The notes under the pieces: model-generated
What the model was told of the DNA's origin: nothing
Seen by the model: the letters and a program-made list of their open reading frames with translations, nothing else
The model's database searches: none
Origin: Pseudomonas shirazensis
GTDB taxonomy: Bacteria; Pseudomonadota; Gammaproteobacteria; Pseudomonadales; Pseudomonadaceae
Reading direction: 5' to 3'
Assembly: GCF_014268785.2 (NCBI RefSeq)
Contig: NZ_JABWRD020000001.1
Span: 881,001 to 945,000 of the forward strand
Length of the DNA: 64,000 nt
Translations under genes and position numbers: made by a program
Shown here: piece by piece, positions 36,083 through 43,823 of the stretch
Layout of the letters: each line of letters begins with the position of its first letter
How positions within the stretch are numbered: position 1 is the first letter of the stretch

Positions 36083-37150
36083 CTACTGACGCAGGCGCAT
36101 GGCGCAGCGTTGCAACAGTCGCTCGCTGGCCTCCCAGCCAAGGCATCCGTCGGTGATCGATACCCCGTAGGCGAGGTCGCCTTTGCCGAGGGCCTGGCAG
36201 CCATCGTACAGATGCCCCTCAAGCATCATGCCAACCACCGATTGATCCCCCGCCAGCCGCTGTGCCAGCACATCGTCGAACACGGCTGGCTGCCGAGCTG
36301 GGTCCTTGCCGCTGTTGGCATGGCTGCAGTCGACCACGATGCGCGCAGCGAGCCCCGCCTTGGCCAGGCTCTGTCGCGCACGAGCTATGCTCTGCGCATC
36401 GTAGTTAGGCCCATCATGGCCGCCGCGCAGGACCAGGTGGGTGTCTGCGTTGCCCAGCGTTTCGATGATCGCCGGATGACCCTGAGCGTCCATGCCAAAG
36501 TGCCGATGCGGATGGGCGGCGCTGCGCATGGCATCGGTCGCAACCGTGATGCCGCCGTCGGTGCCGTTCTTGAACCCCACCGGCAGCCGCAGACCGCTGA
36601 CCATCTCGCGGTGAATCTGCGACTCGGTGGTGCGTGCACCAATCGCTGCCCAACTGAGCAGGTCATCGAAGTAGCCGGCAGCCATCGGCTGGAGCAATTC
36701 GGTGGCGATCGGCAAGCCGCGTTCAAGCATGCTCAGCATCAAACCACGGGACAGGGCGATACCGGCGTGCATGTCGTCGCTGCCGTCCAGATGCGGGTCG
36801 TAGGCCAGGCCCTTCCAGCCGACTGTAGTACGCGGCTTTTCGACGTAGGCGCGTATCACCAGCAGCAGCTTGTCCTCGACCTTACGGCTGAGTGCAGCGA
36901 GGCGGTCGGCGTATTCCAGCGCTGAGCGTGGGTCATGAATCGAGCACGGGCCGACAATCACCAGCAGGCGCGAGTCACGGCCCTCGAGAATGGCGCGGAT
37001 GGTCTGGCGGTGCTGCTCCACTTGCTGGGCAAGTTCAGGCGTGAGTGGCATTTGCTGCTTGAGCAGGTGCGGGCTGGGCAGACGTTGGCTGACAGCGGAA
37101 TTGGCAGCAACAGGTTGGGTCAGGGGCAGGGCGAGGGTAGCGGCTTGCAT
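36083..37150 (-). CDS. aroF: 3-deoxy-7-phosphoheptulonate synthase (DAHP synthase, class I)
   Basis: Enzyme of 355 residues catalysing the first step of aromatic amino-acid synthesis, the condensation of phosphoenolpyruvate with erythrose 4-phosphate. It belongs to the AroFGH (type I-alpha) class: LVIVGPCSIHDP, VGFKNGTDGG, LRGGHDGPNYD, DCSHANSGKDP and a final GVSITDGCLGWE region are all present. Which amino acid inhibits it cannot be read with certainty. The ATG at 37150 follows AGGGA. Upstream lie a 49-codon frame, a strong terminator and a leader peptide rich in Tyr, Phe and Trp, so transcription is probably controlled by attenuation. Confidence 0.93.
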   Translation of the reverse strand: MQAATLALPLTQPVAANSAVSQRLPSPHLLKQQMPLTPELAQQVEQHRQTIRAILEGRDSRLLVIVGPCSIHDPRSALEYADRLAALSRKVEDKLLLVIRAYVEKPRTTVGWKGLAYDPHLDGSDDMHAGIALSRGLMLSMLERGLPIATELLQPMAAGYFDDLLSWAAIGARTTESQIHREMVSGLRLPVGFKNGTDGGITVATDAMRSAAHPHRHFGMDAQGHPAIIETLGNADTHLVLRGGHDGPNYDAQSIARARQSLAKAGLAARIVVDCSHANSGKDPARQPAVFDDVLAQRLAGDQSVVGMMLEGHLYDGCQALGKGDLAYGVSITDGCLGWEASERLLQRCAMRLRQ

Positions 37151-37199
37151 AGTTCTGTTTCCCTGGGCGGACAGCGGGTTCAGGCCCGCGTGGTCGGCC

Positions 37200-37349
37200 C
37201 TATCGAGGTGTTCGACAAATCGTCAAATGCGGTTCTTGTGCGGCATCGCCACCGGAAATCGACCGAACGGAGGCGGCAGGCTGGCCCGAACGGGATTGGC
37301 TAAATCGCCAGGTATAGGTGGCTGCGCGGTAGGAAGTGCGGTAGTTCAT
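37200..37349 (-). CDS. Short aromatic-rich reading frame upstream of aroF
   Basis: A 49-residue frame beginning MNYRTSYRAATYTWRF at ATG 37349 behind GAGGA, ending 49 bp before aroF. The first 16 residues contain three Tyr, one Trp and one Phe, a density that suggests translation sensitive to charged aromatic tRNAs. The remainder is polar and unremarkable. It lies downstream of the intrinsic terminator, so it is made only when attenuation is relieved. It could be a second leader coupled to aroF or a small protein in its own right. Confidence 0.45.
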   Translation of the reverse strand: MNYRTSYRAATYTWRFSQSRSGQPAASVRSISGGDAAQEPHLTICRTPR

Positions 37350-37398
37350 GTTGAAATCCTCGATATGTTTGGTGTTTTTCAAAGGTCTGGAAATGCAA

Positions 37399-37428
37399 AA
37401 CCCCCGGTCGGGAAGCCGACCGGGGGTT
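37399..37428 (-). terminator. Intrinsic terminator of the aroF attenuator
   Basis: On the minus strand a 13-bp stem (AACCCCCGGTCGG / CCGACCGGGGGTT) with a 4-nt loop is followed by a short U-run (TTTTGCATTT). It lies about 60 bp after the leader-peptide stop and about 250 bp before aroF, where premature termination would stop aroF expression. Confidence 0.85.
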
Positions 37429-37471
37429 GAGTATTCTCATGTTCGGCGGCCCCTCGAAGAGTGGGCGCCGG

Positions 37472-37509
37472 TGGGTATCAGCGGCGCCTAGTGGCTAAAC
37501 CAATACCCA
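37472..37509 (-). promoter_or_regulatory. Leader hairpin covering the Tyr/Trp control codons (attenuator arm 1:2)
   Basis: On the transcript, TGGGTATTGG (37509-37500, inside the Gly-Tyr-Trp codons of the leader) can pair with CTGATACCCA (37481-37472, just past the stop) in a 10-bp stem with two G-U pairs. The ACCGG of the following GGCGCC-rich segment can instead pair with CCGGT of the terminator. A ribosome stalled on Tyr or Trp codons would break the first stem, as in classical amino-acid attenuators. Pairings are read by eye. Confidence 0.65.
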
Positions 37510-37607
37510 AAATAAACGGTGGAGACGACCGAACCAGGCACGACAGCCAGCAGCCGGCGCGCAGTGCGTGCGGTGCAGGTGGCAGTGTGGTGGTGGCTGT
37601 GGGTCAT
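37488..37607 (-). CDS. Aromatic leader peptide of the aroF attenuator
   Basis: A 39-residue peptide starting at ATG 37607 behind a GGAG ribosome site. It begins MTHSHHHTATC and ends TVYFGYWFSH, placing two Tyr, two Phe and one Trp codon within the last eight residues. It is followed at once by alternative hairpins and an intrinsic terminator. This is the layout of a ribosome-sensing leader for aromatic amino acids ahead of DAHP synthase. The peptide itself probably has no function beyond translation. Expression would be low when charged tRNA-Tyr, tRNA-Phe and tRNA-Trp are plentiful. Confidence 0.7.
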   Translation of the reverse strand: MTHSHHHTATCTARTARRLLAVVPGSVVSTVYFGYWFSH

Positions 37608-37651
37608 GTTGTACTCCAGTGACTGAGTCCGAGCTTACTGCACCTGCAACG

Positions 37652-37682
37652 GCGCATTCAATGGCTGAATGCGCTTTTTTTT
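37652..37682 (+). terminator. Plus-strand intrinsic terminator with no assigned gene
   Basis: A 9-bp stem GCGCATTCA / TGAATGCGC with a 5-nt loop is followed on the plus strand by eight T residues, an excellent terminator. No plus-strand gene ends here: the neighbours (erdR and the aroF leader) are both on the minus strand. It may end an unannotated antisense or small RNA. Confidence 0.75.
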
Positions 37683-37684
37683 CC

Positions 37685-38350
37685 TCAGCGCCGCAGGTAG
37701 GCGGTGAAGTCGATATCGCCGGCGCTGAGGATCGCCTGCACCCGGTTGTGCACATTCAGCTTGCGCAGGATCGCCGATACGTGAGCCTTGACCGTGGTCT
37801 CGGCAATGTCCAGGTGGTAGGCAATCTGCTTGTTCGATTCGCCCTTGGTCATCCGCTCAAGTACCAGCAGTTGCTTGCGGGTCAGCGCCTGCAGCAGCTC
37901 CGGGGCGAAGCTCTGCGCTTCGCTGACCGCACGGCGGGTGCCGGGCTTCTGCGTGCGAATGATGTCCGGTGGCAAATAGACGTTGCCGTTGAGAATCTGC
38001 TCGATGGCGTCGGTCATCTGAGCCCGCGGTGAGGACTTGGTGATGAAGCCGACCGCGCCATAGGTAATGGCCTGGAGCACCACCTGCTTGTCCTGCTCGG
38101 CCGAGACGATTACCACCGGAATGGTCGGCGCCTCGTTGCGCAGGTTCATCAAACCGCCCAGACCGTGCATGCCGGGCATGTTCAGGTCGAGCAGGATCAA
38201 GTCGAGGTCGTCGTTTTCGCAGGTCATCGCCAAAGCGCTGTCGAGGTCGGCGGTTTCCATTACCTCGCTGCCTGGAAATCCATCGGCAATCACGTTGTGC
38301 ATGGCCTCGCGGAACAATGGGTGATCGTCGGCGATAAGAATCTTGTACAT
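37685..38350 (-). CDS. erdR: LuxR-type response regulator ErdR
   Basis: Two-component regulator of 221 residues. The receiver starts [15 protein letters not shown] and has its phospho-Asp in [13 protein letters not shown] and a conserved Lys in FITKSS. The LuxR helix-turn-helix has [36 protein letters not shown]. It matches ErdR of pseudomonads, which activates acetate assimilation (acsA) and takes part in the ethanol-oxidation regulatory cascade. It is divergent from the PedR2-like regulator across 202 bp, consistent with that cascade. It ends 2 bp before a T-run of the plus-strand terminator. Confidence 0.85.
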   Translation of the reverse strand: MYKILIADDHPLFREAMHNVIADGFPGSEVMETADLDSALAMTCENDDLDLILLDLNMPGMHGLGGLMNLRNEAPTIPVVIVSAEQDKQVVLQAITYGAVGFITKSSPRAQMTDAIEQILNGNVYLPPDIIRTQKPGTRRAVSEAQSFAPELLQALTRKQLLVLERMTKGESNKQIAYHLDIAETTVKAHVSAILRKLNVHNRVQAILSAGDIDFTAYLRR

Positions 38351-38552
38351 GGCTGTGCACCTTATTGTTGTATGTGTGCTCGCACGCAGGGGCAGTTTGC
38401 TTGGCAGCAGCCCTCGTTATGCCGCTATTAAGAGCCGGTAGCAAGGCTTTGTGAATGCGACCATCGCCATGCGAAGCAGTACCAAAGTAGTAGGTCTGGG
38501 CAGCGGCAGGGCTTCTAGCATGGAGGCCTGCACTGTATAGGAGGCACAAGGC

Positions 38553-39188
38553 ATGGCCATTTTGCTGGTAGACGACCACCCGTTGCTGCGCGCCGGCATT
38601 ACCGCGACCCTGACCCAGGCGTTGCCGCAGATGCCCTTGCTGCAGGCCAGCGATGGCGAGCAGGCGCTGGCCATGGTGCAGGCGCAGGTGCCGGGGCTGG
38701 TGATCATGGATTTCGACCTGCCGGGCATCAGTGGCCTGGAAACCACCCGCCGTCTGCGCCAGCGTTTGCCACAGCTACGCGTGCTGTTTCTCAGTGAACA
38801 TGCGCAACTGAGCCTGGTGCGCCAGGCATTGGCGGCTGGGGCTTGCGGCTTTCTGTCCAAGCAGATCACCCCTGAGGTACTGGTCGAGGCGGTGCGCAAG
38901 GCCCTTAGCGGACATGCCTATATCGAGCAGGGCTTGGCGACCGCGTTGGCCTGTCAGCCCGCGCAGGCTGAGACCGACTGCCTGCATGGCCTGACGCCGC
39001 GCGAGGCCGAGATTTTCCTGCTGCTGGCCAAGGGCACGGCGTTGCGCAGTATTGCCACCCAGCTGTGTATCAGCAGCAAGACCGTGTCCAATCACCTGAC
39101 CCTGCTCAAGAGCAAGTTGCGCGTCAGCAGCCAAGCGCAGCTGGTCCACCTGGCACTGCAGGCAGGGTTGCTCAAAGCGGTCGCCTGA
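38553..39188 (+). CDS. LuxR-type response regulator, PedR2-like
   Basis: Two-component regulator of 211 residues with receiver motifs ILLVDDHPLLRAG and VIMDFDLPGISG (phospho-Asp) and a conserved Lys in FLSKQIT. Its LuxR domain has LTPREAEIFLLLAKGTALRSIATQLCISSKTVSNHL. The position next to a pentapeptide-repeat gene, a PQQ-alcohol dehydrogenase and a c-type cytochrome is the order I recall for pedR2 (PP_2672) in P. putida. There PedS2/PedR2 switches between calcium- and lanthanide-dependent dehydrogenases. The cognate kinase gene is not adjacent in this window. The start has a strong AGGAGG site. Confidence 0.8.
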   Translation: MAILLVDDHPLLRAGITATLTQALPQMPLLQASDGEQALAMVQAQVPGLVIMDFDLPGISGLETTRRLRQRLPQLRVLFLSEHAQLSLVRQALAAGACGFLSKQITPEVLVEAVRKALSGHAYIEQGLATALACQPAQAETDCLHGLTPREAEIFLLLAKGTALRSIATQLCISSKTVSNHLTLLKSKLRVSSQAQLVHLALQAGLLKAVA

Positions 39189-39198
39189 ACAGACCGGA

Positions 39199-39843
39199 TT
39201 ACTTCCAGGTCTGCGGGCAGCCTTTGCAGCCTTCCATGTTGCTGTCCTGGAAATTCGCATAGTGCTGACGGGTGCCGCGCAGGTCAGCATTTTCCAGATT
39301 GCTTTCGCCAAGCTTGGCTTCCTGCAGATTGGCATCGGCCAGGCTTGCGCCCTTCAAGTCGGCTTTGCTCAGCCAGGTCATCTCAAGGTCAGCCGCATGC
39401 AGCTTGGCGCCGTGCAGTTTGGCCCCGGACAGGCGTGCGAATTCCAGATAGGCCGCCGACAAATCGGCATTTTCAAAATTGGCGCCTTGCCCGTACATGC
39501 CCCAGGCCTGCACTGCGACCAGTGTTGCGTTCTGCAGTTGCGCCAGACGCAGGTTGCTTTGCTGCAGGCTGGCACGGGTCAGGTTGGCGCCGCGCAGGTC
39601 GGCTTTTTCCAGGTTGGCCAGATCCAGCCGGGCATGGCGCAGGTTGGCCTCGCGCAGGTCGGCGCCAGACAGGTCAATCTTGCGCAGGTCCTGATTGCTC
39701 AGATCGGCGCCGCGCAGGTTGGCGTTGGCGCACTTGCTTTCGGCGGCGATCACGCAGCCATTGATGGTAAGTGGGGCATCGCCCAGTTCATCGGCAACAA
39801 CCGGGCTGAGCGCCAGAATCAACGCGAAGGGAAGGTAGTTCAT
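39199..39843 (-). CDS. Exported pentapeptide-repeat protein of the ethanol-oxidation cluster
   Basis: Protein of 214 residues with a likely signal peptide (MNYLPFALILALSPVVA) and about 28 tandem A(D/N)LxX pentapeptide repeats from about residue 40 to 200. Such repeats fold into a right-handed quadrilateral beta-helix. Two short Cys-containing ends (GCVIAAESKCANA and GCKGCPQTW) flank the helix and may form disulfides in the periplasm. Its role is unknown. In P. putida an equivalent gene also sits beside pedE, which implies a conserved link to the PQQ system. It is convergent with the PedR2-like gene, 10 bp apart, and 96 bp downstream of pedE. Confidence 0.88.
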   Translation of the reverse strand: MNYLPFALILALSPVVADELGDAPLTINGCVIAAESKCANANLRGADLSNQDLRKIDLSGADLREANLRHARLDLANLEKADLRGANLTRASLQQSNLRLAQLQNATLVAVQAWGMYGQGANFENADLSAAYLEFARLSGAKLHGAKLHAADLEMTWLSKADLKGASLADANLQEAKLGESNLENADLRGTRQHYANFQDSNMEGCKGCPQTWK

Positions 39844-39939
39844 GGTGGCTCCTCAGAGGAGGGCGAGGCCCTCGTTCACGGCGCTTGGCCGCAGCCACAA
39901 CCAGCGCACGAGGCGCTGGTGGGGCCGCAGCCAGGCAAC

Positions 39940-41805
39940 TCAGCGCTGGGCTGTCTTGCTCTTGCTGTCCCAGGCCGGGATCTTGAATACCCAGAACGAG
40001 CCGCCCTGTGCCACAGGTTTGGTCAGCTCGGCCATGTCGCCACCCCACAGCGGTACCGCGCCACCGTAGCCGACGGTTACGCCGATGTACTGCTCACCGT
40101 CCTGGTCCCAGGTGATCGGCGGCGAGACGATGCCGCTGCCGGTCTGGAATTTCCAAAGCTCCTCGCCGGTCTTGGCGTTGAACGCCTTGAAGTAACCGTC
40201 GCCGGTACCGGTGAACACCAGGTTGCCTTTGGTTGCCAGCACGCCAGCCCAGAGCGGCAGGCGCTCCTTGTGCTCCCACACCATCTTGCCGGTGGTCGGG
40301 TCCATCGCGCGCAGGGTGCCGACGTGGTCGTCATACATGCGTTTGATGCGGAAGCCCATGCCCAGGTACGCCGAGCCCTTCTTGTAGTTGACCTCTTCGG
40401 TCCAGTATTCCTCTTTCCACTGGTTGGCCGGCACGTAGAACAGCCCGGTGTCCTGGCTGTAGGCCATCGGATTCCAGTTCTTGCCACCGAGGAACGGCGG
40501 CGAAACTTCGACTGGCTTGCCCTTGGTCTGGCCTGGCTCAGGCTTGGCCGGACGCTGCCCTTCGTTTTCAACCGGGCGTCCAGTCTTGAGGTCGATGTGG
40601 CTGGCCCAGGTGATGTTGTCGGCGAACGGGAAGGCGTTCTTCAACTTGCCGTTGGTGCGGTCGACCACGTAGAAGAAGCCGTTGCGGTCAGCATGTGCGG
40701 TGGCTTTGAATTGCTTGCCGTCCTTGTCCTTGTAATCGAACAGGACCAGTTCGTTGTTGCCGGAGAAGTCCCAGGCATCGTTCGGCGTGTGCTGGTAGAA
40801 CCACTTGACCTCACCGGTGGTGGGGTCGACGCCGACCTGGCCGGAGGTGTACAGGCTGTCGTAGTCGTGCGGGTTGCCGTCCTTGGAGGTGCGCGCCCAG
40901 GTGTTCCACGGGCCAGGGTTGCCGGCGCCGACAATGATGGTATTGGTTTCGGCATCGAAGCTGGCGCTCTGCCAAGGGGCGCCGCCGCCGTGGCTCCAGG
41001 CCTCGACCTTGCCGGTTGGCGAGCTTGGATCATCCGGCCAGGACGGCGCTTTGACGTCGCCGGTCGGGGTGCTGTCCTTGCCGTTCAGGCGGCCCATGTG
41101 GCCTTCGACAAACGGTCGCATCCAGACTTCTTCGCCGGTGTCCGGGTCACGTGCATACAGCTGACCCACCACGCCGAACTCATCGCCCGAGCTGCCGTGA
41201 ATCAGCAGTACCTTGCCGCTCTTCTGGTCTTTGATCAGGGTTGGCGCGCCGGTCATGGTGTAGCCGGCGCTGTGGTCGCCGAACTTCTTGTTCCAGACCA
41301 CCTTGCCGGTGTCCTTGTTCAGCGCCACCACCCGTGCATCGAGAGTGCCGAAGAAGATCTTGTCGCCGTAGATGGCCGCGCCCCGGTTGACCACGTCACA
41401 GCAGGGGCGAATGTCGTCCGGCAGGCGGTGGTTGTAGGTCCACAGGCGCTTGCCGGTCTTGGCGTCGAGGGCAAATACCCGCGAGTAGGAGCCGGTAACG
41501 TAGATCACGCCATCGTTGATGATCGCCTGGGATTCCTGGCCGCGTTGTTTTTCGTCACCGAAAGAAAACGACCAGGCCGGCGTCAGTTTGAATACGTTCT
41601 GGTCATTCACCAGCGCCAGTGGGCTCCAGCGCTGGGCGTTGGTGCCCATGCCGTATTGCAGCACGTTGCCGGTGGTCTTGTGGTCGTCGGCGATATCTTC
41701 CCAGGTAACCGACTTGGCCTGGGCAGCGCCGCCGCAGGCTAGGCTGGCCAGGAGCAGGGCGGCAGAAAGAGGCGAAAGCAGGGCGGGTGATGTTCTTGTT
41801 GTCAT
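39940..41805 (-). CDS. pedE: PQQ-dependent alcohol dehydrogenase PedE/ExaA (calcium type)
   Basis: Periplasmic quinoprotein of 621 residues that oxidises ethanol and other alcohols. A signal peptide (1-30) precedes an eight-bladed propeller with repeated W-docking motifs. The adjacent-cysteine disulfide that caps PQQ is Cys135-Cys136 (RPCCDV). The catalytic Asp346 lies in DAWDFSGNNE, and the conserved Asn296 in GAGNPGPWN. The residue two after the catalytic Asp is Ser348, not the Asp found in lanthanide-dependent PedH/XoxF proteins, so this should be the Ca2+ enzyme. Its electron acceptor gene pedF is divergent across 257 bp. PQQ synthesis genes and the lanthanide paralogue are not in the window. 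Confidence 0.93.
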   Translation of the reverse strand: MTTRTSPALLSPLSAALLLASLACGGAAQAKSVTWEDIADDHKTTGNVLQYGMGTNAQRWSPLALVNDQNVFKLTPAWSFSFGDEKQRGQESQAIINDGVIYVTGSYSRVFALDAKTGKRLWTYNHRLPDDIRPCCDVVNRGAAIYGDKIFFGTLDARVVALNKDTGKVVWNKKFGDHSAGYTMTGAPTLIKDQKSGKVLLIHGSSGDEFGVVGQLYARDPDTGEEVWMRPFVEGHMGRLNGKDSTPTGDVKAPSWPDDPSSPTGKVEAWSHGGGAPWQSASFDAETNTIIVGAGNPGPWNTWARTSKDGNPHDYDSLYTSGQVGVDPTTGEVKWFYQHTPNDAWDFSGNNELVLFDYKDKDGKQFKATAHADRNGFFYVVDRTNGKLKNAFPFADNITWASHIDLKTGRPVENEGQRPAKPEPGQTKGKPVEVSPPFLGGKNWNPMAYSQDTGLFYVPANQWKEEYWTEEVNYKKGSAYLGMGFRIKRMYDDHVGTLRAMDPTTGKMVWEHKERLPLWAGVLATKGNLVFTGTGDGYFKAFNAKTGEELWKFQTGSGIVSPPITWDQDGEQYIGVTVGYGGAVPLWGGDMAELTKPVAQGGSFWVFKIPAWDSKSKTAQR

Positions 41806-42062
41806 GGTGGAGTTCCCAGTGAGGTTGTGCCTGGTTAGCCTGGAACGCCGCCGCTGATCGAGATACGGAAAAAGTCCCGGTCACTGCGGGAAATCTTCCC
41901 AGTCCGGACATGATTTGGCACTGCGCCGCAAGCGCTACTACCAAGGGATAAGGGCGCGACCCCCAAAGCAGCATGTGGCCGCAGGCACTGGCTTTCTAGG
42001 ATGGTCAGGCCGCCTCCGTTCGAGAGGCGCAGCGTGCAACTTCAGCAGTCGAGGGCAGAACA

Positions 42063-42500
42063 ATGACAACCCCTAAAAGCGCCTGGCACCTTTCCCTGTT
42101 GCTGGCTGGCCTGTGCGCCGCCGGTGGCAGCTTCGCCCACGGCAACGTAACGCCATCGGCGGTCAACACCGATGGGCTGGAGCCCTTGGGCAGTGAATGG
42201 CGTAGCGAAAACCCCTACCGCAACAGCAAGGATCATGACAAGGCGCTGTCGATTGGCGCGTCGGCCTATAACCAGAACTGCGCCGCGTGCCATGGCCTGG
42301 AGGCCAAGTCCGGTGGCATCGCCCCTGATCTGCGGATGCTCGATGAAGGCGCGGTGGGTGATGAGTGGTTTGTCGAGCGGGTGCGCAACGGCGCGGTGCG
42401 CGATGGCCGCGTGTACATGCCGAAGATGGCCGACTTCCTCAGTCAGGAAGCGTTGTGGGCAGTGCGCACGTATCTGGACAGCGTGCACGTCAGCGAGTGA
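42063..42500 (+). CDS. pedF: Cytochrome c550 PedF, electron acceptor of PedE
   Basis: Exported monohaem cytochrome c of 145 residues with a signal peptide (to about residue 25, SFA-HG). The haem-binding motif is CAACH (about 72-76), and the likely axial Met lies in VYMPKMADF. In P. aeruginosa and P. putida the equivalent cytochrome (ExaB/PedF) accepts electrons from the PQQ-alcohol dehydrogenase and passes them to the terminal oxidase. It is divergent from pedE, which suggests a shared control region between 41806 and 42062. A REP doublet follows the gene. Confidence 0.9.
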   Translation: MTTPKSAWHLSLLLAGLCAAGGSFAHGNVTPSAVNTDGLEPLGSEWRSENPYRNSKDHDKALSIGASAYNQNCAACHGLEAKSGGIAPDLRMLDEGAVGDEWFVERVRNGAVRDGRVYMPKMADFLSQEALWAVRTYLDSVHVSE

Positions 42501-42520
42501 TCGAGTTGGGCAATACAATG

Positions 42521-42637
42521 CTGGGGGCGCTTTGCGCCCCTTTCGCGACACAAGGCCGCTACAGGGACCGCGTTAGCCTGGGTGTACGCGGTGCGTGAGC
42601 GGCCTTGTGTCGCGAAAGGGCTGCAAAGCAGCCCCGG
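42521..42637. repeat. REPIN: two inverted REP sequences of P. putida type
   Basis: Left copy 42537-42560 (CCCCTTTCGCGACACAAGGC and CGCT) and right copy 42598-42620 are near-perfect inverted repeats around about 37 bp of spacer. Each is capped by a small GC hairpin (GGGGGCGCTTTGCGCCCC and GGGCTGCAAAGCAGCCCC). This is the typical Pseudomonas REP core found between convergent genes. It could act as a terminator between pedF and the acyl-CoA dehydrogenase gene. Confidence 0.9.
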
Positions 42638-42655
42638 CGCACTCAACCAACACAC

Positions 42656-43807
42656 TTACAGCGGGTAGTGCCTCAACTCCCGCGCAATCAACATCCGTTG
42701 AATTTCGCTGGAGCCTTCATAAATCTGGGTAATCCGCGCATCGCGGTAGTAGCGCTCCACCGGATAATCCTCCAGATACCCGTAACCACCGTGCACCTGA
42801 ATCGCCATCGAGCAGACCCGCTCAGCCATTTCCGAAGCGAACAGCTTGGCCTGCGAAGCCTCTGACAGGCACGGCTTGCCGGCACTGCGCAGGCGCGCCG
42901 CGTGCAGGATCAGCAAGCGAGTGGCATTGACCTGGACCTGCATGTCGGCGAGCAGGTTGGCGATGCTCTGGTGCTCGTTGATCGGCTTGCCGAACTGGAT
43001 GCGGTCTCGCGAGTACACCAGTGCTGCTTCGAATGCCGCACGGGCGATGCCCAGCGCCTGGGCGGCGATACCGATGCGGCCGCCTTCAAGGTTGGACAGT
43101 GCAATCGCCAGGCCCTTGCCACGCTCGCCGAGCATGTTGGCTGCGGGGATGCGGCAGTTGTCGAGGCTCACGGCACAGGTGTCGGACGCGCGAATGCCCA
43201 TCTTGTGTTCACTGCGGTCGACCTTGAAGCCAGGGTTGTCGGTCGGTACCAGAAACGCCGACAGGCCTTTTTTGCCCAAGTCGGGGTCAGTCACTGCAAA
43301 GACGATCGCCAGACCGGCGCGGCGGGCATTGCTGACAAACTGCTTGCTGCCGTTGATCACCCATTCGCCATCGATCAGTTCCGCACGGGTGCGCAAGTTG
43401 TGCGCCTCGGAGCCGGCCTGCGGTTCGGTCAGGCAGAAGCAGCCAATCACTTCGCCGCTGGCCAGGCGTGGCAGCCAGTGCTGCTGTTGCTCAGGCGTGC
43501 CGTAGGCCAGCAGCGGGCCGCAGCCTACCGAGTTGTGAATGCTCATCAAGGCGCCGGTCGCGCCGTCGCCAGCCGAGATTTCCTCGACCGCCAGGGCATA
43601 GGCCACGTAGTCGGTGAAACTGCCGCCAAACTGCTCCGGCACGACCATGCCAAGCAAGCCCAGCTCACCCATCTTGCGCACCACACCGTCGTCGATCCAG
43701 GCGGCTTTTTCCCAGGCCTGGGCATGCGGGGCGATTTCGCCGCGGGCAAAATCGCGTGCCATGTCGCGGATCATGATCTGTTCTTCGTTCAGTTCCAGGT
43801 CTTGCAT
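42656..43807 (-). CDS. Acyl-CoA dehydrogenase, probably isobutyryl-CoA dehydrogenase
   Basis: FAD enzyme of 383 residues of the short-branched-chain acyl-CoA dehydrogenase group. Visible are the N-terminal [24 protein letters not shown], the FAD-contact [18 protein letters not shown], and the catalytic Glu in [17 protein letters not shown] at the C-terminus. The gene is 16 bp downstream of a 3-hydroxyisobutyryl-CoA hydrolase homologue, the companion enzyme of valine catabolism, so isobutyryl-CoA is the likely substrate. No mmsAB genes follow; the REPIN lies immediately downstream. Confidence 0.88.
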   Translation of the reverse strand: MQDLELNEEQIMIRDMARDFARGEIAPHAQAWEKAAWIDDGVVRKMGELGLLGMVVPEQFGGSFTDYVAYALAVEEISAGDGATGALMSIHNSVGCGPLLAYGTPEQQQHWLPRLASGEVIGCFCLTEPQAGSEAHNLRTRAELIDGEWVINGSKQFVSNARRAGLAIVFAVTDPDLGKKGLSAFLVPTDNPGFKVDRSEHKMGIRASDTCAVSLDNCRIPAANMLGERGKGLAIALSNLEGGRIGIAAQALGIARAAFEAALVYSRDRIQFGKPINEHQSIANLLADMQVQVNATRLLILHAARLRSAGKPCLSEASQAKLFASEMAERVCSMAIQVHGGYGYLEDYPVERYYRDARITQIYEGSSEIQRMLIARELRHYPL

Positions 43808-43823
43808 CTGCGTACTCCCAGGC

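Noticed and set aside
39262..41742. An 826-codon open frame on the plus strand
   Set aside because: It runs antisense to the pentapeptide-repeat and pedE genes, both of which have clear motifs. The frame is an artefact of GC-rich codon bias and the repeat periodicity; its translation shows no domain or signal.
42501..42655. Possible tRNA-like or sRNA fold after pedF
   Set aside because: The strong inverted repeats are explained by two inverted REP sequences. There is no tRNA arm pattern or CCA end.
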